NCBI GenBank assembly: GCA_910588095.1
Contig: CAJUQH010000001.1
Coordinates: forward strand, 248,001-312,000
DNA from: an uncultured Eggerthellaceae bacterium
Lineage (GTDB): Bacteria; Actinomycetota; Coriobacteriia; Coriobacteriales; Eggerthellaceae
Direction of reading: 5' to 3'
DNA length: 64,000 bases
This document shows positions 9,021-17,258 of this stretch, piece after piece; the first letter of the stretch is position 1, and each line of letters starts with the position of its first letter. The translations under genes were made by a program, and so were the position numbers. A model generated the notes under the pieces. It saw nothing but the letters and a program-made list of their open reading frames with translations. It searched no databases and was not told the DNA's origin.

Positions 9021-9586
9021 TGGCGCGCAACCAAGGATCGGTGCGCATGGGGCCGGTGAGCCTGTTCACCCTGGTCATCATCTTGTGCCTTGCGGTGCTG
9101 GCCGTGCTGGCCGTCACCACGGCCCAGGCGTCCTATGTGCTGGCTGAGCGCCAGGCATCCGCCATGACCGCTGCCTACGACGACGAGCGTGCAGGTCAGA
9201 AGCTGCTGGCCACGCTGGACGGCGCCTTGGCGCCGGTGCGCGAGCGCGGGGCTTCTGCCGGTGCGGTTCGCGCGGCAGCTGAAGCGGCGCTGCCCCAGAT
9301 GGTCCAGGCCGCCGAGCAGGCTGCGCCGGGCGTGACGGTGGAGGCCAACATGGCAACGGCCGCAGAAGCGGTGTCGGCCGCTGGCGTGAAGGGGGCCGTG
9401 GAGGCGGGCAGCTTCACCTGCGGGCTGCAGGTCAGCTTCATGACCGAGTCGGGCCGCGGCATCGACGCGGTCATAGGCTTGCGCGCCAACGGCACCTATC
9501 AAGTGCTTTCCTGGAAGATGATCGCAATACTGAACGATGAGGGGCCGGGCGACGTCCTATGGTCGGGCGAGCCGGCATCTCGGTAA
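9020..9586 (+). CDS. Membrane-anchored protein of the pilus-like operon
   Basis: A 188-residue protein with one N-terminal helix (about 14-36; VSLFTLVIILCLAVLAVLAV), an Ala-rich region likely to be coiled-coil (about 40-110) and a short C-terminal beta segment. Comparable single-helix proteins with a Gly-x-x-Ser-Leu-Phe start occur beside PilT-type ATPases in other gut anaerobes, which supports a role in this system; the exact function is unknown. It overlaps the upstream stop by one base and ends 9 bases before the ATPase start. Confidence 0.65.
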   Translation: MARNQGSVRMGPVSLFTLVIILCLAVLAVLAVTTAQASYVLAERQASAMTAAYDDERAGQKLLATLDGALAPVRERGASAGAVRAAAEAALPQMVQAAEQAAPGVTVEANMATAAEAVSAAGVKGAVEAGSFTCGLQVSFMTESGRGIDAVIGLRANGTYQVLSWKMIAILNDEGPGDVLWSGEPASR

Positions 9587-9595
9587 GGAGTGTTA

Positions 9596-10669
9596 ATGGG
9601 TATGGATGAGCTATTGCAGCAGATGATAGACGCCAAGGCGTCGGACATTTTCATCATTGCAGGGTTGCCGCTTACCTACGAGGCCGACGGCCGCCAGAAC
9701 CGCGTGGGCGACGAGCCGCTGCGCCCGATCGACACCGACGGGCTCGTGCGCGCCATCTACGCGCTGGCCAACCGCAGCATGGAGCCGTTCGAGGCGTCGC
9801 ACAACCGCGACGACGACTTCTCCTTCGCGGTGCCGGGCGTGGGGCGCTTCCGCGTGAACGTGTTCCGCCAGCGCGGCTCGCTGGCGGCGGTCATCCGCGT
9901 GATTCCCTTCACGCTGCCCCAGCCCGATGACTTCAACATACCGCCTGAGGTCATGCGCTGCGCCGATTTCCAGAAGGGCCTCGTGCTGGTGACGGGCCCG
10001 GCCGGCGCCGGCAAGTCCACCACGCTGGCCTGCATCATCGACAAGCTGAACCACGAGCGCTCGGGCCACATCATCACCATGGAAGACCCCATCGAATACG
10101 TGCACAGGCACGACCGGTGCATCGTCACCCAGCGCGAGATACCCACCGACGTGGCCACCTACGCCGAGGCGCTGCGCTCGGCCATGCGCGAGGCGCCCGA
10201 CATCATGCTGCTGGGCGAGATGCGCGACCAGGAGACCATCGGCACGGCTGTGACTGCCGCTGAGATGGCGCAGCTGCTGTTCTCGACGCTGCATACCACC
10301 GGCGCGGCCAATACTATCGACCGCATCATCGACGCGTTCCCCGCCAACCAGCAGCGCCAGATACGCATCCAGCTTTCCATGGTGCTGCAGGCGGTGGTCA
10401 GCCAGCAGCTGGTTCCCACGGTGGACGGCGGCCTGGTGCCGGCTTTTGAGATAATGGTGGCGAACACGGCCATACGCAACCTCATCCGCGAGGAGAAGAC
10501 GCACCAGATGGACAGCGTCATAGCCGCGGGCGGTGCGGAAGGCATGCGCACCATGGACCAGAGCCTGTTCGACCTGGTGGTGGCTGGGCGCGTGGCGTCC
10601 GAGGTGGCGCTGCAATGCAGCATCCATCAGGAGGCGCTGGCCAAGCGGCTGGAGGCTGCGGGGCTGTAG
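9596..10669 (+). CDS. pilT: PilT-type secretion/retraction ATPase
   Basis: A 357-residue hexameric motor ATPase of the GspE/PilT superfamily. Walker A is GPAGAGKSTT with K140, Walker B is IMLLGEMRD, and the His box is STLHTTGAANTIDRIIDAFP. The block AIRNLIREEKTHQM is typical of PilT rather than PilB. No PilB partner is in the window, so this ATPase could power retraction or could be the only motor of a minimal system. AAGGAG at 9585-9590 suits ATG 9596; ATG 9602 is also possible. It ends the operon begun by the PilC-like gene. Confidence 0.9.
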   Translation: MGMDELLQQMIDAKASDIFIIAGLPLTYEADGRQNRVGDEPLRPIDTDGLVRAIYALANRSMEPFEASHNRDDDFSFAVPGVGRFRVNVFRQRGSLAAVIRVIPFTLPQPDDFNIPPEVMRCADFQKGLVLVTGPAGAGKSTTLACIIDKLNHERSGHIITMEDPIEYVHRHDRCIVTQREIPTDVATYAEALRSAMREAPDIMLLGEMRDQETIGTAVTAAEMAQLLFSTLHTTGAANTIDRIIDAFPANQQRQIRIQLSMVLQAVVSQQLVPTVDGGLVPAFEIMVANTAIRNLIREEKTHQMDSVIAAGGAEGMRTMDQSLFDLVVAGRVASEVALQCSIHQEALAKRLEAAGL

Positions 10670-10738
10670 GACGCAAGCAGCAGAGGTGTGACGGGACGAG
10701 ACAGCGAGAGCAACTGAGGAAAGACTTGAGGGAACGGA

Positions 10739-11236
10739 ATGCGTAAGAGCAATTGGATAATCTTGGCCGTGCTGGTCATAGCGTCGATATTCTTCCTATG
10801 GCTGTGGTACTACTTGAAGTTCGATCTGGTGGACCATCCGCGTGACCTGATACTCACCATCCTGTGGTGGGTGGTGGTGCTGGCGGCGTGCGTGGGCATC
10901 CATTACGTTGAGAAGATGCGCCAGCGCAACATACGCACGGCGTTCTTGGCGCCGGGGCTCATCTACAACAGCGAGGCGGGCATCGTGCGGCTCGAGCCGA
11001 CGGGCTCGTACGTGGAGGAGCTGCAGCGGATGCTGTCCGAGCTGCAGTACACGTTCGAGCGGCCCGATGAGCCCAACCAGAAGCGCGTGATCTTCACCTA
11101 TATAGTGCGGTCGGACAAGTTCTCTGACGATGGCGACACGTGGGAAGGCGAAGTGGTGCGCGTTGCCAACCCGCAGGACCCGCAGCCGTTCAACGGCCGC
11201 GAGCAGCTTGCTGTGCTGCTGAAGGGGCTCAAGTAA
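10739..11236 (+). CDS. Conserved hypothetical membrane protein
   Basis: A 165-residue protein with two N-terminal helices (about 7-27 and 38-60) and a soluble C-terminal half containing the pattern EPTGSYVEELQRMLSELQYT. I do not recognise the family. It lies 69 bases after the PilT-like gene behind GAGGGAACG, same strand, and could be the last member of that transcription unit. The low proportion of charged residues in the first 60 positions and the tryptophan-rich stretches are consistent with an inner-membrane location. Confidence 0.6.
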   Translation: MRKSNWIILAVLVIASIFFLWLWYYLKFDLVDHPRDLILTILWWVVVLAACVGIHYVEKMRQRNIRTAFLAPGLIYNSEAGIVRLEPTGSYVEELQRMLSELQYTFERPDEPNQKRVIFTYIVRSDKFSDDGDTWEGEVVRVANPQDPQPFNGREQLAVLLKGLK

Positions 11237-11471
11237 CGCTTCTGAAGGGCCGCTTTTGCCCTAGCGTTACCCTGTCATTTGCCTATCATATGGCCGTCAT
11301 TTTGCTTTGAGCCGCCTTGCAGGTGGTGAATGGCGGTCGTGGGACGTGCATGATCAAGGGGGCCTTGATGGCTCTCTTTTCATAGGTCCTACCAGCGGTT
11401 TTCGAGGTCATTTGGCGCCTCGCACCCAGGGGTTGACCCTTCCTTGGGTAAAAGCCCGCATCTTGCCCTGT

Positions 11472-11514
11472 CAAAACCGGCTTTTTGCCGGGTTTACGAG
11501 CCGAAACGGTTTTG
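11472..11514 (+). promoter_or_regulatory. Competing hairpins in the leader of the MBG surface-protein gene
   Basis: The 390-base gap 11237-11626 has no convincing gene. It contains CAAAACCG (11472-11479) able to pair perfectly with CGGTTTTG (11507-11514), and an alternative shorter hairpin AACCGGC-tttt-GCCGGGTT inside it. The two cannot form together, as in attenuators or riboswitch expression platforms. A further small stem CGAGG/CCTCG lies near 11404-11422. No known riboswitch class could be matched with confidence, and no clear promoter was identified. Confidence 0.35.
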
Positions 11515-11626
11515 TTGCCAGTTGGTAGGATTTCCGCCATGAGAGTTCCTTGCCTATACGCGCGGGCGCAAGCACAGGCGCTGGCGGCGCGGCAAGGGCG
11601 CAAGCACATGAGCGGAGGAGAAAACC

Positions 11627-14600
11627 ATGAGCACGTTGGAGCGCTTGAGCGACGCGCGCGGCACCCTTGAGGGGAAGATCGTCGCCGTCGTGCTGGCGGT
11701 GCTGCTGGTGATGCCGATAGTGGGCGTCACAGCATTCGCCGAATCGGAGGATGGCCACAGCACGGCCGCCACCGAGGAAGCCGTCGACACTCCAGTGGTT
11801 GACGAGCTGCCTGACACGGGCAACCAACCCATAACCGACACGGCCGAGCCGGAGCAGCCTGCTGCATCCGCGCCGGTGACCGAGCCTGAGGCCGACGAGC
11901 CCGAGGCTGACGTGACCGACGAGCCTGAGGTCGTCAGCGAGGTTGAGCTGGGGCTGGATGTGGCCGCAGGCGCTTCTGTTAAATACAAGGGGGAATGCTA
12001 CGACGAGAATTTCTCCTCCGTCATGGTAGCCAGCGATGCGGACGCTAAGTTCAGCGTCGAGCTGGATGAAGGCTATGCCCTGGCTAACGAGAAGGCAGCG
12101 GTTCTCAAGGCTGCTACCGGTGCTGAGGCCGAGCTCAAGGCTGTCGATGGCATTTACACCATCGAGGCCGACCAGCTGGTCGAGGGGCTGACCCTTGTCG
12201 TGTCTACCCAGGTTGTTGCCGCCTCTGAAACCGATGGCAATGCTCCTGTGGAGGAAGATACCTGGGAGTACCCGGCTTCCGCCCAGAGCATCAGCGCTAA
12301 GGCGTGGTGCACGACGCTGTCGCTTGGTGACGCGGCTTTCTCGACCGAGTCTCTGTCTGAGCTTGGCAGCGAGACTGGCATGAGCATTGCTGAGCTTGCG
12401 ACTCCTTCAATAGAGAAGAACGGCAACTTCTATTTCTTCCATCATGCACAGCTGCCGCTCAAGGGCGACCAGCAGACCGATAAGGACGACGACAAGGACA
12501 AGTACGACCCAGCTGCTGCAGTGAATGCTCTGCGCTACAACCAGAGTGTCGGTTCTTGGCAGTACAACGCAGGTGCTGGCTGGGTGTCGTTCGACACTAG
12601 CAGCTATCAGCTGGTGCTCTATTACAATCAGCGCCTCAACATCGGTGGCGATGATTCCGATGTGTCTATCAATGCGAAAGACTGGCCCTACACCGAGGAC
12701 GAGTGGATGAGCGGCAAGGGGTCTAACACGGCTGCCGTGGTCATCTATCAGCTGTATAACGCTTCCGGCGAGCTGCTGGGCAAGCAGTTCCGCACGTACT
12801 ATTACAGTGCGAATTTCGATAAGACGGGCATCAACTTGGAGGTTCCCGAGTTCTGGCAACTGGACAGCCTTTGCGTCAAGCCTCTGCATAATGCTCCTAT
12901 GCCTGAGCGCGATAAGGCTTACGAGGCGGTCCAGTCGGCGTCTACTTATGACGCCCTCACCCAGTACCCTGGCGGCTATTCCACCTCGAACCCAATGAAC
13001 TTCACCATCCCCTTCGAGAGCAACGGCAATTGCCGTATATGGATGGTCGGCGTGAAGGCGAGCGCCCTTCCGTCGGAGAGCAACCTCACGGTGCAGTACC
13101 TTGATGAGAAGACCGAGGAGCCGATTGCAGGTGAAGTGTCTGTCGATGCGAAGAAGCCTGATGGCACGCCCGCCCCTGCCTGGGATGACTATGTGGCGCT
13201 TCGCCAAGATAACGGAAACGTCAAGGCGTACCCCAAGAGCGGCGGCAACAGCGACTCCATGGTGATTTCTACCACCATGGGTGACACGACAGTGAACTTG
13301 ACCGTCGCGAAGACGGGCTACGCTCCGGCTCAAGTGCGTGCTGACCTCGACGGCAACATACTTAAGCTGTACTTCGAGCGCAACTACGGCGTCACTTACA
13401 AGTGGACCGGGCTGGTTGAGGAGGATGTCGACGAGTTCGTCGACGGGAGCGGCCATAAGGTTTCTGACCTTCCTTCGTGCACTGAGCGCTACGTTGAGAG
13501 CGCGGAGTACAACGTGGATCCCAGCCATGATGAAGGCATGCTTATCTACGCTGTCGCAGATGGCAAGGTGACCGCGGTCTACCAGTTCTCTGGCTGGAAG
13601 CTCAACGGTGAAGGCGAGGCGATCACAGGCAAAAAGACCATGGGCGCCGCCGACGTTGTCCTGGAGGGCAAATGGGATTGTCTGACGGAGCGCTACACGG
13701 GTTCTGTCAAAGTTGACGGCCAGGTCTATGATGGCACCGCCGGCTATACCGATACGTTGAAGCCGGTGTTCACCGATCCGACCGATTCGACCGCGAACCC
13801 CGAGCCGACGAAGTACATATATAAGGATGCGGAAGGCAAAGAGCTGAAAGGCGCTCCGACCGATGCGGGCACCTACACGGTGACTGCTGTGTGGGAGGCT
13901 ACCGACAAGCGCCCCCAGGTCGAGTCCAACCCGTGCTCCTTCACTATTGCCAAGCGCCCGGTGACCCTGATTTCCGAGAGTGCGAGCAAGCCCTACGACG
14001 GTACCGAGTTGAGGATGCCGAACGTCACGGTGAAAGATGATAGTGGGGTGTTCAACAATGAGGCTACGGCTGTAGCTGAAGGTGTGGTTCTCAATGCAGG
14101 TGACGAGGTAGAGAACACCATCAGCGTGACCGGGAAGACCGAAAAGTACAACGAGGACAATTACCTCATTACTTACATATCGGGCACCCTGAAGGTGACC
14201 GATGCTGTCAAGATCGCTACTGAGGATGTGATCAAGGAATACGACGGTCAGGGTGCTTCCATCCAGGCTTCCACCGATGAGGGCTGGACGCTGTGGTACT
14301 CCACCGACGAGGGCGAAAACAAGACGTGGTCGGCCGAGAATCCCGTCTCTGGCGAGGATGTGGGCACCTACATAGTTTTCGTCAAAGCCACGCGCGATGG
14401 CTATGCTGAGGTGAAACCGGTGAGCGCTAAGGTGACCATCACTCCGGCTCCGGTCACCATCACGGTGGATGACGCCTCCAAGATCGCCGGCACCGATGAC
14501 CCGGCCTTCACGGGCTCCATCGAGGGTGAGGTCGAGGGCCATCCGCTGCAGGGCGTCACGTACTACCGCAGCAACGATGCTGAGAGCGTGGGCGTTTACG

Positions 14601-15073
14601 CCAACGTGCTGGACGCTTCCTTCGACGCTTCCCTCGGTGACAACCCGAACTACGCGGTCACCGTCGAGCCTGGAACCTTCACCATCACGGCCATGGCGCT
14701 TCCGGACAATCCGCCGACGCCTGGCCCCATCGACACCATCATCGACTTCCTGTCGACGCCCATCATCGGCGGCACGCCGGGCACTGATGGCCCGACGGTC
14801 AACATCGCTGACGACGGCACGCCGCTTGCCAACACGCCGTTTGCCAGCATCGATGACGATGCCAACCCGCTGAGTGCCTTCGATCATCCGCTGTGCTGGG
14901 TGCACTACTACATCCTGCTCGGCATGATAATCACGGCCATCTACGGCGGCGGCGTCATCGCGCGGCGCCTGAACTACAACCGCAAGATCAAGGGCTACGA
15001 GGACGATGTGACGGGCAAGAGCCGCACGACCGAAGAGGTCAAACGCCCCGCTGCTGCCCCCTCGAAGGCCTAG
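11627..15073 (+). CDS. Large cell-surface protein with MBG-type repeats
   Basis: A 1148-residue secreted protein. A signal peptide (about 17-40, cleaved near TAFA-ES) leads to an acidic Thr/Pro/Glu linker that contains LPDTG at about residues 61-65. A large unclassified domain follows (about 100-600). Tandem immunoglobulin-like MBG/YDG modules (about 690-1040) carry YDGT, YDGTELR and EYDGQ with ends such as GTYTVTA. The C-terminus has one membrane helix (about 1095-1118) and a basic tail, so it is membrane anchored; no sortase signal is at that end. The likely role is adhesion or matrix contact. GGAGGAG precedes ATG 11627 and a strong terminator follows. Confidence 0.85.
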   Translation: MSTLERLSDARGTLEGKIVAVVLAVLLVMPIVGVTAFAESEDGHSTAATEEAVDTPVVDELPDTGNQPITDTAEPEQPAASAPVTEPEADEPEADVTDEPEVVSEVELGLDVAAGASVKYKGECYDENFSSVMVASDADAKFSVELDEGYALANEKAAVLKAATGAEAELKAVDGIYTIEADQLVEGLTLVVSTQVVAASETDGNAPVEEDTWEYPASAQSISAKAWCTTLSLGDAAFSTESLSELGSETGMSIAELATPSIEKNGNFYFFHHAQLPLKGDQQTDKDDDKDKYDPAAAVNALRYNQSVGSWQYNAGAGWVSFDTSSYQLVLYYNQRLNIGGDDSDVSINAKDWPYTEDEWMSGKGSNTAAVVIYQLYNASGELLGKQFRTYYYSANFDKTGINLEVPEFWQLDSLCVKPLHNAPMPERDKAYEAVQSASTYDALTQYPGGYSTSNPMNFTIPFESNGNCRIWMVGVKASALPSESNLTVQYLDEKTEEPIAGEVSVDAKKPDGTPAPAWDDYVALRQDNGNVKAYPKSGGNSDSMVISTTMGDTTVNLTVAKTGYAPAQVRADLDGNILKLYFERNYGVTYKWTGLVEEDVDEFVDGSGHKVSDLPSCTERYVESAEYNVDPSHDEGMLIYAVADGKVTAVYQFSGWKLNGEGEAITGKKTMGAADVVLEGKWDCLTERYTGSVKVDGQVYDGTAGYTDTLKPVFTDPTDSTANPEPTKYIYKDAEGKELKGAPTDAGTYTVTAVWEATDKRPQVESNPCSFTIAKRPVTLISESASKPYDGTELRMPNVTVKDDSGVFNNEATAVAEGVVLNAGDEVENTISVTGKTEKYNEDNYLITYISGTLKVTDAVKIATEDVIKEYDGQGASIQASTDEGWTLWYSTDEGENKTWSAENPVSGEDVGTYIVFVKATRDGYAEVKPVSAKVTITPAPVTITVDDASKIAGTDDPAFTGSIEGEVEGHPLQGVTYYRSNDAESVGVYANVLDASFDASLGDNPNYAVTVEPGTFTITAMALPDNPPTPGPIDTIIDFLSTPIIGGTPGTDGPTVNIADDGTPLANTPFASIDDDANPLSAFDHPLCWVHYYILLGMIITAIYGGGVIARRLNYNRKIKGYEDDVTGKSRTTEEVKRPAAAPSKA

Positions 15074-15120
15074 CGGCTAGCAAGGGAAGCATCTGAGAGC
15101 TTCCGCGAGCATAACTACCA

Positions 15121-15153
15121 AGAAGGAGCCCCGCACCGGGGCTCCTTCTTTCG
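15121..15153 (+). terminator. Strong hairpin terminator after the MBG surface-protein gene
   Basis: A perfect 12-base-pair stem AGAAGGAGCCCC/GGGGCTCCTTCT (15121-15132 and 15138-15149) with a 5-base loop, followed by TTTC. It lies 48 bases after the surface-protein stop and faces the convergent gene at 15314, so it may act in both directions. Confidence 0.8.
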
Positions 15154-15313
15154 TATGGGGCTTGCGGTGCGAGGGCTGTGGCAGCGGGGCGACTGGCCCT
15201 GCAAGGGAAAGCCGCGGGGTGCGAGGCAACGGGTCGATGGGCTACGGCTGCTGGTTGCTTGATGCGGCAGGGATGCGATAAGGGGTCGGCACCTTCCGCA
15301 CGGGGCGAAGGGG

Positions 15314-16181
15314 CTAGATGAGCACCTTCCAGTAGCCGGCTTTGTCGGAGCCGATGCGGGTTATGAGCCCTTCTTCGCGCAAGTGGCGGAACGAGCGGCG
15401 CACGGTGCTCTCGCTGACGCCCAGCAAAGTGGCTATCTTGGGAGCGGTGGCGCGGCCGTTGGCATTGAGTATCTTGAGCACGTACTCGTCGGTGCTGGTC
15501 AGGTAGATGTCGCGCACGGCGGCGATGGAGCGGTCCTTGAACGCAGGTTGCTGCGGGCGGCCCTTGGGTTTCGCGGGGCGCGCGGGCGGGGCTGGTGCAG
15601 CTTGCGCGGGGGTTGCGCCTGGCGAAGTGCCTGGAGCGGTGCCAGCCGGCTGGGCAGTTGCCGGAGCATTGGCGCTGGATAGGCTCGCGTCAACGGCAAG
15701 CTGCGGGTTGGCAGAGGACCCAGCGGGGTCTTCCGTAAGGCCTTCCGCAAGGGTCGAGCCCGGCGCAGCAGCCGGATCTCGAGGGGGGGGGTAGCGGTCC
15801 TCCCTTGCCTTCTTCCGCGCTATCGCCGGCCAGGAAGGCGTCGAGCGCGGCGCCGTGCAACAGCTCGTTGCCGCCTTCGCCGTAAAGGTAGTAGTCGCCC
15901 TCGAAGGAAAGGGGCTCGGGGGCAGCGGGCACGTCCACTTGCAGGCAGAGCTGCGCGCCGTCCATGATGGGCTCGGTGGCGCAGCTGAAGCCGAACGATT
16001 GCAGGGTGAGCGCGGGAATGTCCTCGAACGCGCGATGCATCTTGCGCACGCCCTTGGCGCGGCTGCGTTCTTCGGGGGTGATGACCAGACGACCGCCGCC
16101 AGCGTTGGCGATGCCGCATAGCAGCGCGAGGTCTTTGGTGCGCCAGAGGTTGCGGTGCACTTCCAGTGCTGGTTCAGCCAT
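15314..16181 (-). pseudogene. AlbA_2/Schlafen-type regulator with C-terminal winged helix, frame broken at a 9-C tract
   Basis: Two same-strand pieces belong together. The upstream piece (16181 down to about 15790) has an AlbA_2-like fold: KDLALLCGIANAGGGRLVI, VRKMHRAFEDI and DYYLYGEGGNELLHG. The downstream piece (last 67 residues, from 15517) is a winged helix: ATLLGVSESTVRRSFRHL. They are joined by an open Ala/Pro-rich linker in the second frame. As read, the first frame runs on to a stop at 15690. Removing one base from the run of nine C (minus strand; 15783-15791) makes one open frame of 288 residues with no internal stop. Such proteins are usually transcription regulators. It is either phase-variable, recently inactivated or a sequencing error. 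Start ATG 16181. Confidence 0.75.
15783..15791. repeat. Homopolymer tract of nine G (nine C on the coding strand)
   Basis: Nine consecutive G on the plus strand lie exactly where the AlbA/winged-helix gene changes frame. Eight would give an intact 288-residue protein, so tract length decides the product. Confidence 0.85.
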
Positions 16182-16252
16182 GGTCCCCGCCCCCTCTCTC
16201 GCGTACTGCTATCCTACCATAATCCCAGCTAGAAGCGCAGTAGGAGTGTGGC

Positions 16253-17113
16253 TTACAGGTAGATGAGCCCCATGCCTATGAGGATGCCCACTATGACGAA
16301 GAACGCCGGCAGCTTCGAGCGGTACATGAGCACCGCCTGGGGGATTATCTCGCCGAACACCACGTAGAGCATGGCGCCCGACGCGAAGCCCAGCGAGCAG
16401 CTGAGGCCCACCGCGCCTATGTCGCCCAGCCACAGGCCCAGCCATGCGCCCAGCACGATGGGCGCGCCCGACGCCGCCGTGAGCAGCACCGCCTTGAGGC
16501 GCCCCATGCCGCCGGCTATGAGCGGCACGGCAACGGCCATGCCCTCGGGTATGTTGTGCAGCCCTATGAGCACCGCCAGTATGAACGCTGCGCTTTCGGC
16601 GCCGGCGTCTTGGATGGCGTAGCTGGCCCCGATGGACATGCCCTCGGGTATGTTGTGCAGCGCGATGGCGCACCCGATGACCACGCCGGCTATCCACAGG
16701 TCGCGCTTGGGGTCGCGGGCGGCGGCGTGCTGGTTGTAGTGGTCGATGTGCGAGAGCTCGTCGATGTCGTCGTGGGCTTCGGGGTGGTTGGCGGCGGCCG
16801 TGTGCGGCACCTCCGAGCGCGTGGTGCGGTCGATGACGTAGTTGAGCAGCGCCACCACGCCCAGGCCCAGCAGCACCGTGGCGCCTACCACCAGCACCGC
16901 GCCGGAGCCTGCGAAGCTCTTGGCGGCCTCGATGCCTTCGGTGAGCAGGTCGAAGCACACGATGGCTATCATGACGCCGCTGGTGGCGGCCAGCAGCAGG
17001 CTGATGACGCGGTTGGAGCTCTTGCGGAAGAGCGAGCCCAGCACGCCGCCCATGCCCGTGCCGCCGATGCCAGCGATGGCGGTCACGATGGATATGAGGA
17101 TGAAGGATTCCAT
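16253..17113 (-). CDS. ZIP-family metal ion transporter (ZupT-like)
   Basis: A 286-residue membrane protein with eight predicted helices. The metal-binding motif HNIPEG occurs twice, in ALHNIPEGMSIG and GLHNIPEGMAVA, as expected for helices 4 and 5 of ZupT-like ZIP carriers. A His/Asp-rich cytoplasmic loop (about 102-128; HPEAHDD, HIDHYNQH) is a likely metal sensor or buffer. It should import zinc or other divalent metals. ATG 17113 is the start. It is divergent from the Y-family polymerase gene, and no metal-regulator site was recognised in the short space between them. Confidence 0.9.
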   Translation of the reverse strand: MESFILISIVTAIAGIGGTGMGGVLGSLFRKSSNRVISLLLAATSGVMIAIVCFDLLTEGIEAAKSFAGSGAVLVVGATVLLGLGVVALLNYVIDRTTRSEVPHTAAANHPEAHDDIDELSHIDHYNQHAAARDPKRDLWIAGVVIGCAIALHNIPEGMSIGASYAIQDAGAESAAFILAVLIGLHNIPEGMAVAVPLIAGGMGRLKAVLLTAASGAPIVLGAWLGLWLGDIGAVGLSCSLGFASGAMLYVVFGEIIPQAVLMYRSKLPAFFVIVGILIGMGLIYL

Positions 17114-17215
17114 TGCCCCTCGAATATAGCACGTTTGGTGGCGGAAGTTAGCCCCGGCTTCCTTCTTTCATCGCATCGGGCGCCAGAACCGCCTTCGCTT
17201 CAACCATGCGCATGA

Positions 17216-17234
17216 TATAATGGAACAAATGTTC
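17216..17234 (+). promoter_or_regulatory. SOS (LexA) box overlapping the -10 region of the Y-family polymerase promoter
   Basis: TATAAT at 17216-17221 is a perfect -10 element. Two bases downstream lies GAAC-AAAT-GTTC (17223-17234), a perfect match to the core of the Gram-positive LexA operator GAACnnnnGTTC. LexA bound here would block transcription start. The position shows that the upstream in-frame ATG at 17220 lies inside the promoter and is not the translation start. Confidence 0.8.
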
Positions 17235-17258
17235 TTATTGTGGAAGGGGGGGGAAGCG

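Noticed and set aside
11400-11520. c-di-GMP riboswitch upstream of the MBG surface-protein gene
   Set aside because: Some fragments look similar (CACCCAGGG, GCCGGGTTTACGA), but the conserved GCAAAGC-type core and paired helices of class I could not be laid out.
15499-15750. Separate Arg/Pro-rich 83-residue gene on the minus strand
   Set aside because: Wrong frame across the Ala/Pro linker of the broken AlbA/winged-helix gene; no ribosome site or conserved character.
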